Positions 1-11,870 of a stretch of 64,000 nucleotides of DNA are shown piece by piece (the first letter of the stretch is position 1; each line of letters opens with the position of its first letter). Origin of the DNA: Kalaharituber pfeilii. Taxonomy: Eukaryota; Ascomycota; Pezizomycetes; Pezizales; Pezizaceae. The stretch spans positions 1 to 64,000 of the forward strand of contig WHUZ01000103.1 of assembly GCA_015179045.1 (NCBI GenBank), in the 5' to 3' direction. Below the pieces are notes generated by a model. It was not told the origin of the DNA and made no database searches. It was given only the letters and a program-made list of their open reading frames with translations. A program made the position numbers and the translations under genes.

Positions 1-398
1 TTTTTTATATGCTTAAATAACATAAGTGACTGGTATTTATATGTATCTGGTCATTTTCTAATAATCTGAGGTCAATTACTCTGAATAATTTCTGATTGGG
101 GAGGTTATTTTGTTGATACCGAAAAAGTGCGCAACAACCATCTTGGTAAATGCGCAATATTGAACCACATTCTCGGACACTAGCAACTCGGATGCATCCA
201 TCACAACTGCACACCTCCAACGACCAATATCTCAACAACTAGAATACAGTTACTTAATGAGCTTGGAGGCAGAATTAATCTAAGACCACTTTTGTATATC
301 TGGTATTTTATCTTCTCAAAAATGATCTTGCGCAGAAATCCAGGTAAGCGCATATTATATATAATTTCTTGGCCTTGATTACTCGGGATCCTCAAATA
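1..398. other. No gene seen
   Basis: AT-rich sequence with only short open frames lacking codon coherence or recognisable motifs. No repeat was recognised here. Confidence 0.5.
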
Positions 399-408
399 TC
401 ACCACTCT

Positions 409-511
409 AAACATCATTACTCGCATGCCGCCCTATCGGTTATGGCAAGATTAGGTACAAAGAGGCTAAAGGGATAGGAAAAAGAAGAAAAGAAATAAAG
501 GGAAATCCCCG
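409..511 (-). mobile_element. Tail-1 retroposon, 103 bp, 5'-truncated LINE 3' end
   Basis: Read on the minus strand this ends in a degenerate tail-1 hairpin (CTTGCCATAACCGATAGGG...), as in the longer LINE copies near 37.8 and 59.5 kb. It is flanked by the direct repeat TCACCACTCT (399-408 and 512-521), a target-site duplication. The poly(A) has decayed almost completely, which points to an old insertion. It extends about 60 bp beyond the hairpin, so it belongs to the longer, variably truncated class rather than the minimal class. Confidence 0.75.
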
Positions 512-601
512 TCACCACTCTTGAATTCTGCACCCTAGACCTGCAATTCGTTGAAAAATGCTCAGGCAACAGGATCACTCAGTAGGAAGGTATGACCAAC
601 A

Positions 602-1505
602 TACAGTGCCATGCAGAAAGTATTGGGCACTAGGAAGTATAGGGATAAGTGTTCTATGCAATATGCAGATCGAGTCTGTATTCGACATAGCGGTCAATGC
701 GTGTATGCAATCGAGTCGATACCATTCTTAATACTGAACCTCGAGGGCTACACCTGAACTATTATAGAGCATAGTATCAATATCAATCAAGATGCCACCA
801 CAAAAGACTCAGGATCTTTCAGACTTCGATTGTTGCTTTATTTGACCATGGCAAAAAAAACAGTGAAATTGCCAGCTATGTCAATCACTCTGGAACTACT
901 ATAGATACCTTTTTACAGCGGTATAAAGAATGTGGGACCCCAGAGAATGCAGCAAGGGCTGGAAGACCTTCTAAGATTGGTGAAGAGAAAGGCAATGCTA
1001 TTCCGAGTCGTGCAGTAATTGAACGTGCTCGATGCATCAAATACTCAGAGCTTTTAAAGCAAGCAGCTCCGGATGTTACGAGAGTCCAAAAATTCTTTGA
1101 AGAGCACTCTATAAAGGTTGCCGAACATTCTGCTTATTCTCCAGACCTCAACCCAATTGAGTACGTATGGGTACATCTTGAACGTCAATTCAATAGACGT
1201 TTTCCGGAGATTGCTCAAATGTCAGGGGGGCCCGAGACAGTGAAAAGAGCACTTGGAGATGCAGTTGTTGAGTGTTGGAATACTATACCATCAGAACTCT
1301 TTGAAAGTCTATATAAGACTATGCCAAAGAGAGTCGCTGCAGTTCATAAAGCACAGGGTTAGTATACAAAATATTAATTGTTCATGTTTTCCTTCTATGT
1401 ATATACTTTCATGAGCCTATGTCGAATACAGACTCGATCTGCATATTGCATAGCGCACTTATCCCTATACTTCCTAGTGCCGAATACTTTCTGCATGGCA
1501 ATGTA
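602..1505 (+). mobile_element. Tc1/mariner-type element, internally deleted
   Basis: An 89-bp terminal inverted repeat (602-690 and 1417-1505) begins CAGTGCCATGCAG on the left and CATTGCCATGCAG on the right, each next to a TA dinucleotide, the usual Tc1/mariner target duplication. The two arms match at nearly every position. Between them lies a broken transposase reading frame. A full Tc1-like element is normally about 1.3 kb or more, so this 0.9-kb copy has lost internal sequence and is non-autonomous. Confidence 0.85.
792..1362 (+). pseudogene. Tc1/mariner transposase remnant
   Basis: The N-terminus starts MPPQKTQDLSDFD, then a helix-turn-helix-like stretch (TIDTFLQRYKECGTP) appears in another frame. 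Near the 3' end SAYSPDLNPIEYVWVHLE is the signature around the last catalytic residues of Tc1-like DDE transposases, followed by the usual C-terminal helix up to the stop at 1360-1362. A stop soon after the start, at least one frameshift and loss of the central catalytic core show it is not functional. The encoded enzyme would have cut and joined TA-flanked ends. It lies centrally between the 89-bp inverted repeats. Confidence 0.85.
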
Positions 1506-1940
1506 CTTCTGTAGTGGTTGTAAAGTTATTCACAATATTCATATTTTCTATAGAAACCCTTTATGAGGGAACGACGCTCAAAAGTTGATAGTTGCATACC
1601 AACTCTACAATTCAAGAAATTAAGGCAAGGTAGATACAGCATCTTACTGTACCTCTTCAGGTGATTCTTGACATGTAATATCATAACTATCGTAAGTAAT
1701 ATTGAAGAGTAGGACTACGTTCTAGTCTTATGAACATTTTGTACATGTGGGGATCCCATGCAAAGAAATGCCAAGCTTTCCACCAAAAATGTAACGGGCC
1801 ATGGTTCCTCCGCACGCACAATTCTACCCCTCTTTTTTTTAAATTCATATGCAGAGTGCATGAAGGAACCACAATCCTTAAAGGGGTATCGGTATCCACT
1901 GTAGAACATCGCTTCTGTGATCGTCGCCAGCGCGGCTAAG
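1506..1940. other. No gene seen
   Basis: Short overlapping open frames on both strands, none with a recognisable motif. Confidence 0.45.
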
Positions 1941-1955
1941 AACCAACCGTAGCGA

Positions 1956-1988
1956 ACCTGCATGGCCACGTGCTACAAGCGGGGTTAT

Positions 1989-2019
<31 letters not shown>
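1956..2019 (+). mobile_element. Minimal tail-2 retroposon (hairpin plus poly(A))
   Basis: About 41 bp (ACCTGCATGGCCACGTGCTA, then CAAGCGGGGTTATGTGATTT) followed by about 24 A. It sits between perfect 15-bp direct repeats AACCAACCGTAGCGA (1941-1955 and 2020-2034). The insertion begins at the foot of the tail-2 hairpin. Poly(A) plus target-site duplication identifies target-primed reverse transcription. Confidence 0.85.
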
Positions 2020-2021
<2 letters not shown>

Positions 2022-2034
2022 CCAACCGTAGCGA

Positions 2035-3566
2035 GAAGCTTCGAATAAGTACCTGGAATGAGAAAGAAGGTAATTATTCAGCCAGCGTCTAGTCAAGATT
2101 GAAGTGATAGGTGAGATCGGAAAATGGCTGCGGAAGTGGAATTTCATGATCAGATCGATTTTGCACGCTGCTCCCATTATTTCATAGCCAGGTGGGATAA
2201 TGAGTCTCGGTAATGTGTATGTTCTTAGCATTACTAGGTTACATACTACCTATATACACCTTAACTACAAATACACAATTACGTACCAATACTCACGGAT
2301 GAGAAAGTTTACTGATATCACTTGAGCTAAATGAATGCTATGTAGCCGCTTGGAAAGCATTGCCAACAACCACCTTGACACAACGAGCGCTGGGAAGCGA
2401 CTTCGCAACCACAATGCCCCCATAGCCTGCGAAACCTACATAGATTGAAATCTTTCAGCGCACTAAGCCTTTTAATCAAATTTTTGCTTGAAGGTACTAG
2501 ACTCCTAAAGTTTCCCTCCTAAGGTAAATTCCTAAAGCCCTTTCACTACTACTTCCATTCGCTGTGAACATATTAACTGTGAGCCAAGCCCTGATAGGGA
2601 TGTTGCGGATAGTGGAGAGGAGCCAGGTTGCTACTAGCCCCTTTCAAGCTCAAGAAGGTTACGGCCCCCTCCGTAAGCAGACGGACCGTAGAAAACAACG
2701 GTAAATAGGGCAGAGAGTAGATGAAACAAGGATTAAGAAAACTTGGTAGCTTCGGAACACGGGCGCTTCCTTGTATAAGGTAATGGATTTTTTCGAGCGA
2801 CAAGGACTTCTCCAGAAAGATGTTATACGCTATGGCTGCTCAGATAGAGAGGTATTGGATTGAATGCTGAGTGACCTTTTGAAGTATATGGGAAAAATTT
2901 TATTTGACGGTTGCAAAGACAAGATAAGATAGGGATTCTTGTATGGCAATCAAGTAGCAATGAAAACCTACATTTCCGGAGGACACACAGCCAATTTTGA
3001 AAAGCTCCAATTACAAGACTACATTCGATACCATTTACACTGACCATGCTACGACACCAGAACCGGCACAGCGCATATTTGAACTCAGCATCACTCCAAA
3101 CCTCGGGAACCTTGATGGAGAAGCAGGAAGTGGAATTTGGTCCTAACCACAAACCTTCCTCTTCCCCTCCGCCTCCCCCGACTCCGCTTACCATGGCAGG
3201 AAAGGGAGCGATAGGAATTGGCGCTAGTAAGAAGAGGACGATTACGCCTGATTCTGCTCTATAGTCCGTCTGAGCCGTAGTGGCGCAGAGAATAGTCCTG
3301 AGAAGCGAACTAGGGAATGTCAAGAGGTGGCTAGAATGTGAAAAATTGTGGGAATTCAAACAACTTACTTAGTTGTTGTATATATGGAGAGGGAAATGGA
3401 CAGCCAGGTACTGGTGAGCGCCAGGTTAGGAGAGAGGTTGCGTAAGTTATGTTTGTCTTTCATTCTGCCTCTTGTCCTGGTGTGAATTATGGGTCAACGC
3501 CTGTTCCGAAGGTCATAGGGTTCGATGGGATTTCAATGGTATTTTTATTTATAATAATTCCTTGTA
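2035..3566. other. No gene recognised
   Basis: Contains a 178-codon minus-strand frame (2823-3359) with low-complexity patches and no recognisable motif. I see no splice-consistent gene and no repeat. Confidence 0.4.
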
Positions 3567-3632
3567 TTTAGCTTATCCGGTTATAGCCCTTAGGGGCGCA
3601 CACGAGTGATGATATAACAAAAAAGAAGCCAG
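3567..3632 (+). mobile_element. Old tail-1 hairpin relic
   Basis: TTATAGCCCTTAGGGGCGCA followed by CACGAGTGATGATATAAC and an eroded A-run matches the tail-1 consensus with several substitutions. No clear target-site duplication remains. Confidence 0.6.
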
Positions 3633-3791
3633 AACAGTGACCAAATTATAAATGTTCACGATATGCTGTGCACCCATGGTTATATAGTCATAAGTACCTT
3701 TTTATTAATATGAGATTTATGGGAAAATTATCAGGTGTGCGTCAGGTATCTCTCTTGCTCTGAGTGAAATTATAAAGTGATACCTTTACAG

Positions 3792-4157
3792 GTGGAGATA
3801 TTCAGATTGCTCCGCCATTTCAGATAGTATTTCGCATGCCCATTCTAGAGCTGACAGGGTCTGTTCTGATGCCAAGCATGGTGCTTTGGGAGATTGTGTT
3901 GCCATAATGGGTAAACTGTAAGCGCCAAGCAAACATTTTACATAGGTTACAGCTCTGCGCTCGGACCCTACAACTTTGACTTAAATGGAGCTGAGTGGAG
4001 GTATGAAATCTATGGAAAAGCTATCAACTGTGTATACATTGTCGCATCTACTAAGGGCAATGTGCATGAATGCAACTACCTATTTCAGAATCAATGTGAA
4101 CCCCTACACCCGGAGATTTCCTCTTCGTTTATGTGGAGCGCAAACATATGCACATAG
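3792..4157 (+). pseudogene. Possible cysteine-rich protein relic, family unrecognised
   Basis: Two stretches read as coherent protein if a short GT-AG interval (3918-3952, 35 nt, GTAAGC...TTACAG) is removed. The first reads DCSAISDSISHAHSR, then VCSDAKHGALGDCVAIMGKL. The second runs GPYNFDLNGAEWRYEIYGK, INCVYIVAST, HECNYLFQNQC, and stops at 4155-4157. Six cysteines in about 100 residues suggest an extracellular or effector-like protein. No upstream exon with a signal peptide could be placed; a CAG|GTATCT donor and TTTACAG acceptor at 3790 hint at one. From about 4115 another frame (VYVERKHMHIDIPYKLC) looks coding up to 4318, so a frameshift or another intron is possible. I do not recognise the family. 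Confidence 0.35.
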
Positions 4158-4319
4158 ACATACCGTACAAATTGTGTATAGGTGAGCCTGCCGGGGCTTC
4201 TTATAATATTGTAACGCTTCAAGGAGAACAGCAGCGGCGAAATAGACAAAAAGCATATATCACTGGTGACCCTAAAGGACAGCTTACACAGGTAGTGACA
4301 GTTGCAGCATATAGATAGG

Positions 4320-5741
4320 TTCGTAATGCGGTTTGAGGTGGCAAGTGTGGCTAGTCTGTAACTTCTCTAGCAGCAGGCTTTCCTACCCCCGCGCGTGGAA
4401 GTGAGTAGATTTGCAGCGGCTGTGACAGTGCAGAGGGACGGCATTTTAGAACAGCGCACGCAAGCATACTTTAGTCTTGGTTAAATAACCTGTCGAATTC
4501 AACCCTACTCACGCTTTAAATGCGTTTCTCAAGAAGTTAGCATATTTTAGGCCGCATATTTCTGAATTCATGATTCCAAAATTTACGTCTACCAAATTAT
4601 TTCCTTAGATGCTTCCTGAACGTTCCTTGGCTCTATATTGATCTCTTCCATTCAATCAACCTTCTCTTTCATGATCAGCTGATGGTGTATCCTCACTTGT
4701 AATGGGTGCAATTTGGATTGGTTGTGCGCGGCATTTATTCTAAAGTGCGTGCTTTGCGGAACGGCATGTCTGCTGCGGCGTGCGCGTCGGGAGTGACTGG
4801 GAATATATGCGGGTTATTATGGCGGCTGTGGGTAGTAATTGCAGCTTGCAAATGCCTCCGAGTTTAGTCTAGCATTTGCCTGTTGGCTTAATAACTCCTG
4901 CCATGTTAGTCCGTCAGCATACTCGTGATGCAAGCAGTCAAGGGGCTTGGCATGACAAAATCTCCTGAACCCACCTCTACCGACATATTCCAAGAGGTTT
5001 CCTTCTCCGCCTGCTCTCAAAAGCGAATACCAAGATTGAAAGGGTGACGTGAGTCCCTCGGGACAGCAACATCATATGACAGTGACTGACAAGGCCGCGA
5101 CCTCCATCTCTACCGTCGCTTGCACTGCCGCTTGTCCCGTCGCTGTCAAGCACCTCGCGCCTCCGGCTGTAGCATCTCCGACCCTCCCACCATCGCTATG
5201 CTTCAACCCCAGGTTAGTCAAACACAGTATTTCTCGTTACTAGGCCGGCTACCCCATGTTCTGTTGTTACAATTTGTTCATTTTGTTCGGCAGCTTGTTA
5301 TTATTTTTTTACACCCGTTAAACTTTATTCGGATTGCATCATTATAATTAGTTTGTGGTAAATCAGGGCATAGAGTACATGAGAGGTTCTGGATATATGG
5401 TCGGCGGAAACCTGACTGAGCTATGGCGAATTCTACAACAAGAGGGGGTATATATTTCAAAAAAACAAGCCATTAGTGGGTTCATAGGGTGCGTGTGGTT
5501 ATGCGCACACGCGGTTCGGTGGGCGTAAACTTATGTTCATGCAAAGAAAAAAAATTTCCGTTTTGATTTTGTGCTACATCATGGTTGCGTTGTCAAGCTA
5601 TGGCTAACCTCTTTGTGTATTAATTTAGAATCTGTAATGGCAGCCCAACTATAGCTGCTGCTAAGTGTGCGAAATATATACAAGTGAAGCGGTAATGAGA
5701 GGAGGCGTCTGGGAATGGGTTGTTGGGCTGTAAACGAGCAC
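4320..5741. other. No gene recognised
   Basis: Only short, overlapping open frames. Nothing recognisable on either strand before the 3' end of the NLR gene. Confidence 0.45.
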
Positions 5742-8700
5742 CTAGTCCTCAATTGCACTGAACTTTTGCTTTGGGCAGGTAGAATTCGTGGGCTGGGTGA
5801 TTGACTGCGCACCTCGGTCAAGCAACAACTGAACTATGTCGTTGCGTCGGTTTTCGATAGCCAAGGAGGGGGGCGTTCTGCCGCGATGATCGACTAGGTT
5901 GATATCCACACTTGCTTGCGCAAGCAGCAAGCGGACTACAGCCTCATGGCATCCTTGAGCAGCAAGGTGAAGTGGTGTGGCGCCATTCTGTTTCTGCAGA
6001 TTGACATCGATGTCTGCTCGCGCCAGCAGCAAGCGGGCTACAGCCTCATGGCCTTCTTGGGCGGCTATGTGGAGTGGTGTATCGCTGTCCTCGTCCTTAA
6101 TATTGACATCGATATCTGCTCGCTCCAGCAGCAAGCGGACTACAGCCTCATGGCCTTCTCGAGCGGCTAGATGGAGTGGTGTATCACTGTTCTCGTTCTG
6201 AATGTTGATATCGATATCTGCTCGCTCCAGCAGAAAGCGGACTACAGCCTCATAGCCTCCTGGAGCGGCTATGTGGAGTGGTGTATCGCTGTCTTCGTCC
6301 TTAATATTGACATCGATATCTGCTCGCTCCAGCAGCAAGCGGACTACAGCCTCATGGCCTTCTTCAGCGGCTAGGTGGAGTGGTGTGTGGCCGTTCTCAG
6401 TCTGAATATTAATATCGATATCTGCTCGCTCCAGCAGCAAGCGGACTACAGCCTCATGGCCTTCTTGGGCGGCTATGTGGAGTGGTGTATCGCTGTTTTC
6501 ATCCTTTATATTGACATCGATATCTGCTCGCTCCAGCAGCAAGCGGACTACAGCCTCATGGCCTCCTTGAGCAGCAAGGTGAAGTGGTGTGGCGCCATTC
6601 TGTTGCTGCAGATTGACATCGATGTCTGCTCGCGCCAGCAGCAAGCGGGCTACAGCCTCATGGCCTTCTTGGGCGGCTATGTGGAGTGGTGTATCGCTGT
6701 CCTCGTCCTTAATATTGACATCGATATCTGGTCGCTCCAGCAGCACGCGGACTACAGCCTCATGGCCTCCTTGAGCAGCAAGGTGAAGTGGTGTGGCGCC
6801 ATTCTGTTTCTGCAGATTGACATCGATGTCTGCTCGCTCCAGCAGCAAGCGGGCTACAGCCTCATGGCCTTCTTGGGCGGCTATGTGGAGTGGTGTATCG
6901 CTGTGCTCGTCCTTAATATTGACATCGATATCTGCTCGCTCCAGCAGCAAGCGGACTACAGCCTCATGGCCTTCTTCAGCGGCTAGGTGGAGTGGTGTGT
7001 GGCCGTTCTCAGTCTGAATATTAATATCGATATCTGCTCGCTCCAGCAGCAAGCGGACTACAGCCTCATGGCCTTCTCGAGCCGCTAAGTGGAGTGGTAT
7101 TGATCCCCATTGATTCTGTATATTGGTATTCACATCTGCTCGCTCCAGCAGCAAGCGGACTACAGCCTCATGGCCTCCCTCAGCGGCTCGGTGGAGTGGT
7201 GTTGATCCCCATTGATTCCCTATATTGGCATTCACATCTGCTCGCTCCAGCAGCAAGTGGACTACAGCCTCATAGCCTTTTTGAGTGGCTACGTGGAGTG
7301 GTGTGTAGCCGTTCTCTTTCTGAATATTGACATCGATATCTGCTCGCTCCAGCAGCAAGCGGACTACAGCCTCATGACCTCCTGTAGTGGCTAGGTGGAG
7401 TGCTGCTTCGCCGTGTATGTTCTGCATGTTGACATCGATATCCGCTCGCTCCAGCAGCAAGCGGAATACTGCATCATGGCCTTTCCAAGCGGCTAGGTGG
7501 AGTGGTGTATCGCTGTTCTTATTCTGAATATTGACATTCGCACCTGCTCTCTCTAGCAGCAAGCGGACTACAGCCTCATGGCCTTTCTTAGCTGCTTGGT
7601 GGAGTGGTGTATTGCTGTTCACATCCTTCATATTGACATCAGTATCTGCTCGCTCCAGGAGTAAGCGGACTACAGCCTCATGACCTCCTGCAGTGGCTCG
7701 GTGGATTGCTGTTTCGCCGTCTATGTCCTGCATGTTGACATCGATATCCACTCGCTCCAGCAGCAAGCGAAATACTGCCTCATTGCCTTTCCAAGCGGCT
7801 AGGTGAAGTAGTGTTGATCCCCATTGATTCTGTATATTGGTATTCACATCTGCTCGCTCCAGCAGCAAGCGGACTACAGCCTCATGCCCATTCCAAGCGG
7901 CTAGGTGGAGTGGTGTATCGCTGTTCTTATTCTGAATATTGACATTCGCACCTGCTCTCTCTAGCAGCAAGCGGACTACAGCCTCATGGCCTTTCTTAGC
8001 TGCTTGGTGGAGTGGTGTATTGCTGTTCACATCCTTCATATTGACATCAGTATCTGCTCGCTCCAGGAGTAAGCGGACTACAGCCTCATGACCTCCTGCA
8101 GTGGCTCGGTGGATTGCTGTTTCGCCGTCTATGTCCTGCATGTTGACATCGATATCCACTCGCTCCAGCAGCAAGCGAAATACTGCCTCATTGCCTTTCC
8201 AAGCGGCTAGGTGAAGTAGTGTTGATCCCCATTGATTCTGTATATTGGTATTCACATCTGCTCGCTCCAGCAGCAAGCGGACTACAGCCTCATGCCCATT
8301 CCAAGCGGCTAGGTGGAGTGGTGTATTGCTGTTCTTATTCTGAATATTGACATTCGCACCTGCTCTCTCTAGCAGCAAGCGGACTACAGCCTCATGGCCT
8401 TTCGAAGCGGCTAGGTGGAGTGGTGTATTGCTTTCTTTATCGTGAATATTGACATCGATATCTGCTCGCTCCAGGAGTAAGCGGACTACAGCCTCATGGC
8501 CTTTCGAAGCGGCTAGATGGAGTGGTGTATTGCTGTCTTTATTGTGAATATTGACATCGATATCTGCTCGCTCCAGGAGCAAGCGGACTACAGCCTCATG
8601 ACCTTTCGAAGCGGCTAGGTGGAGTGGTGTATTGCTGTCTTTATCGTGAATATTGACATCGATATCTGCTCGTTCCAGGAGCAAGCGGACTACAGCCTCA

Positions 8701-11700
8701 TGGCCTTTCAAAGCGGCTAGGTAGAGTGGTATATTGCTGTCTTTATCGTGAACATTGATATCGATATCTGCTCGCTCCAGGAGCAAGCGGACTATAGCCT
8801 CATGGCCTTTCGAAGCGGCTAGGTGGAGTGATGTATCGCTGTTCTCATTCTGAATATTGACATTCATATCTGCTCTCTCCAGCAGCAAGTGGACTACAGC
8901 CTTATGGCCTTTCAAAGCGGCTAGGTGGAGTGGTGTATTGCCATCTTTTTGCTGCAGGTTCACATCGATATCTGCTCTATCTAGGAGCAAGCGGACGACA
9001 GCCTCATGTCCATTCAAAGCAGCTTCCGTGAGTGCTGTCGAACCCCATATATCTTGTATATTGATATCCACGTTCGCTCGCTCAAGAAGCAACCGGGCTA
9101 CAGCCTCTTGGCCTCCACCAGCGGCTACGTTGAGTACCGCCTTACCCCATGCACCCTGCAGGTTGACATCCAAATCTGCTCTCTCTAGCAATAGGCGGAT
9201 TACAGCCTCATTCCCTTTCTCAGCAGCTATGAGGAGTGCTGAGTCGCCCGTTTCGCCCCGCATGTTGACATCCACATCTGCTCGCTCCAGCAGCAATCGA
9301 ACTATGGCTTCGTGACCGTTGTGAGCAGCATACATCAACGCTGTTCTACCGCAACCTGACTTCCTATTTGGGTTTGAGGCCTGTAGTACTGTCTGAAAGA
9401 TGCTTTCGACCCCGAGGTGAGCAGCTATATGCAGACTGGGAAGTATGCACGATGAATATGGATGCATGCTACAGCCTAGCTGTAGGAGGGTCTGCGCGTC
9501 ATTTCGCTGAAGCATGTTAACAGCAAGGGCACAAACAGTTGCATCACACTGCTTTCGCGCATGATGGTCCCATTGAGACGCTGCATACTTCAATAAAGCG
9601 TAATTTCCGTGTAGCTTAGTGAGCGTGGCATCTAATGCGATAGTACCTAAAGTGGTAAAGCTGAGATAGGAAAGGCATGTCCTTGCAATCGTGCTATGGC
9701 CTGCTGGGAAGTGTTTTTCATGTTCTGACTTGAAATATTCCTGAAGCGTAAAGTGTACTAAGCGAACAGTTGATGTCTCCTCATCTACTGTCACCAATCC
9801 ACAGCAGCACTCCATTATTGTCTCTTCGGAGGGAATGTTGTCATGATCCAGAGTCTCAGCCTCATTCTCCACGGAGAGTGCATGGCAAAGCTCTGTGACC
9901 TTCAATGGTCGCTCTGATAGGTAGATCCACATCAACCCCTTCATGCCTAGCTCACCACGGCTTGGTGATTGTTGAATCCTAGATATGGTTCCCTCGTAGG
10001 CTGCATAAAGACCTGGAGGCAAGTTGCGAAGGGCAGATCGTCGCTTAGACACTGTCAGTTTGTCCAGGATCATGTCGATATGTAATGCAGGGAGCAAAAA
10101 CCTAGGCATCAAGAGTCAGTCGTCATATCGTATACACAATGTTTGATTTAGGTAATGCATACATTCCATCGGACATTTTTGGTAGAGTCTCCAAAATTTC
10201 TTCCTTGAGTGCATCATTCATAGCACCTGGGTAAGGGTCACTGTTGATGTGGTGCATGAGGTATTTCTGAATGTCATCCTTCTGGGCAACAATTGTTAGT
10301 GTTGTCACCACAATGCCAAGACGAAGCTGGACCTGGTCTTGAACATGTGGCCGTGCAGTGAAGCATAAGCGAATTAAGCCTGAGATATTAGAATTCCTTG
10401 ATCCTTTTTCATATTTGGTGGCTTGTGAGTGCATAATCTCATGAATCACCATGAGGAAACCTATTCGTGCCTGATCCTGCAGTTCATCAAGTGCATCAAT
10501 TAAAATGAGGGTCTGGTGAAACTCCGGCAAGAGATTTTTAAACAACTTTTTCGCGTTTTCAAGTGAAAGGCTTTCCCTCGATTCTAGAGCAGACCTGAAG
10601 CAGTGGTGAACTAATTCAGGCAATTCGATCCCTGTGGATGTCAATTTCCAGACTAACTGCTTCACGAAACCTCCAATAATATGTACTAAACACTGTTCCT
10701 TCTGGTCACGATAGTCACAGTATAGATATATGATATTCGTTGCAGGTTGATTCGAGATGGAGGATACATAATCAATGAGAATGGAGCTACATATACTGTT
10801 AGCACTAAATGCCCTGTGCGCACACTACTTGTACTAGTGATACATACGCCAACACAGTTTTCCCAGTCCCTGGCTCACCATAGCAGCCGAGAACGTGATC
10901 GCTGCTTGATTCGCGGTTCAGCCATGGCCGAAAATGGTGTAGAACCCAATTTCCTGTATTCTCTATGCGAGTAGCCTTCACGTCCTGATGTCTCTTCTGT
11001 GGTTCAAGTGGGGACAACCAAGCGAGAAGCTTCTCCATATACTCGGCTGATGAGAAGTCCGACGTCAGTAGGTACATATCTCGAGTTGACACTAAGAAGG
11101 GCAGAAGTATGAAACTATACCCTCTATATTCCGCTGTAAACTCTGGGCTGCGTTCTTGATTTCCTGCACCCCACTCTTGATTTCCTGCACTCCACTCTTG
11201 ACTTCCTGCACCCTGCTTTTGATTTCGTGCATGCCGATAGCCAACTTGTCAATTTCTGATACACTCTTTAAAACCTCGGTTATGCTGTCCCTCAATTTCG
11301 GCATCTCTGCTGGTACATCCTTGAAAAACAGCAATGTAGAGTCAATGTACTTTTGCTGGTCCAATAGGGTAGCCTTCAGCTCTTCAGAGGTTTTCGAGAG
11401 TAGTTCACTATTCATGTTGGTTATTGATGTCAAAGTAAGGTTTAGATGGTGTAAACTTACCAATTCCTAATAGTGAGTGAAAATTCAATTATCTGTATAC
11501 AGTGATGTAAGGTAGCGGTTGCATCAATGCACTCCTGCCTGTGAAAGGGCCATCTGAGTCTGTCTTTGAAACCGGACCTTTCAAACTTCTTAAGAGTTAT
11601 ATTTAGATTTTTGATCTTGCCCTCACTGAGAGTGATGACATCACATAGGGCGGAAGTCTCCTGAAAATTTGCCTTAATATCTTCCTTTTCGAGAAATTTT

Positions 11701-11870
11701 TGGAGTTGCTCAAGAACACGGTTCAATTCAGTAACCTCTGTCAACAAGGTCTGAGCATCCTTTGGCGCGGATTTGAATTCGCTGGTGTATTTCACTAGGA
11801 TCTGTGCGATCTGGAGGGTGAGCGACAGAAAGCCGCCAATTCCAGTGGAGATTGTCAAGGCATCTACCAT
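5742..11870 (-). CDS. NLR-type STAND protein: Helo-like N-terminus, NACHT, 36 ankyrin repeats
   Basis: Five exons give one continuous frame of 1975 codons: 11870-11461, 11407-11121, 11091-10848, 10786-10163, 10101-5742. Residues 1-130 (MVDALTISTGIGGFLSLTLQ...) match the Helo-like N-terminal domain of fungal STAND proteins. Exon 2 carries four heptad-like repeats (QEIKSGV). Walker A GEPGTGKT is at about 304-311 and Walker B LILIDALDEL at about 407-416. A winged-helix-like segment with RLVHFTLQEYF lies near 635, and ankyrin repeats of 34 residues run from about 740 to 1950. Such proteins are cytosolic sensors that oligomerise through NACHT on ligand binding and act in heterokaryon incompatibility or immunity. 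Splice sites are canonical (GTAAGT, GTATGT, GTATGC) except the second intron, drawn as 29 nt (11092-11120); a 50-nt alternative starting at GTTTAC also keeps frame. Function is inferred from architecture. Confidence 0.9.
5795..9449 (-). repeat. Coding tandem array, 36 ankyrin units, mostly 102 bp
   Basis: The last NLR exon repeats the theme xTPLHLAAxxGHEAVVRLL then LERADIDVNIxxxx. Units 3-35 are exactly 34 residues. Units 12-15 (7923-8330) and 16-19 (7515-7922) are a duplicated four-unit block of 408 bp, nearly identical at DNA level. Units 26-27, 28-29 and 34-35 form another repeated pair, and 24-25 resembles 30-31. The outermost units (1-5, 36) are most diverged. This is the pattern of unequal recombination with concerted evolution known from repeat domains of fungal NLRs. 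Array length may be collapsed in a short-read assembly. Confidence 0.95.

Noticed and set aside
5916..7394. Several plus-strand open frames up to 203 codons with repeated MAFLGGYVEWCIAV-like peptides
   Set aside because: They are antisense shadows of the ankyrin array; the 102-bp period simply keeps the opposite frames open. The minus-strand frame has the ankyrin consensus and splices to NACHT exons.
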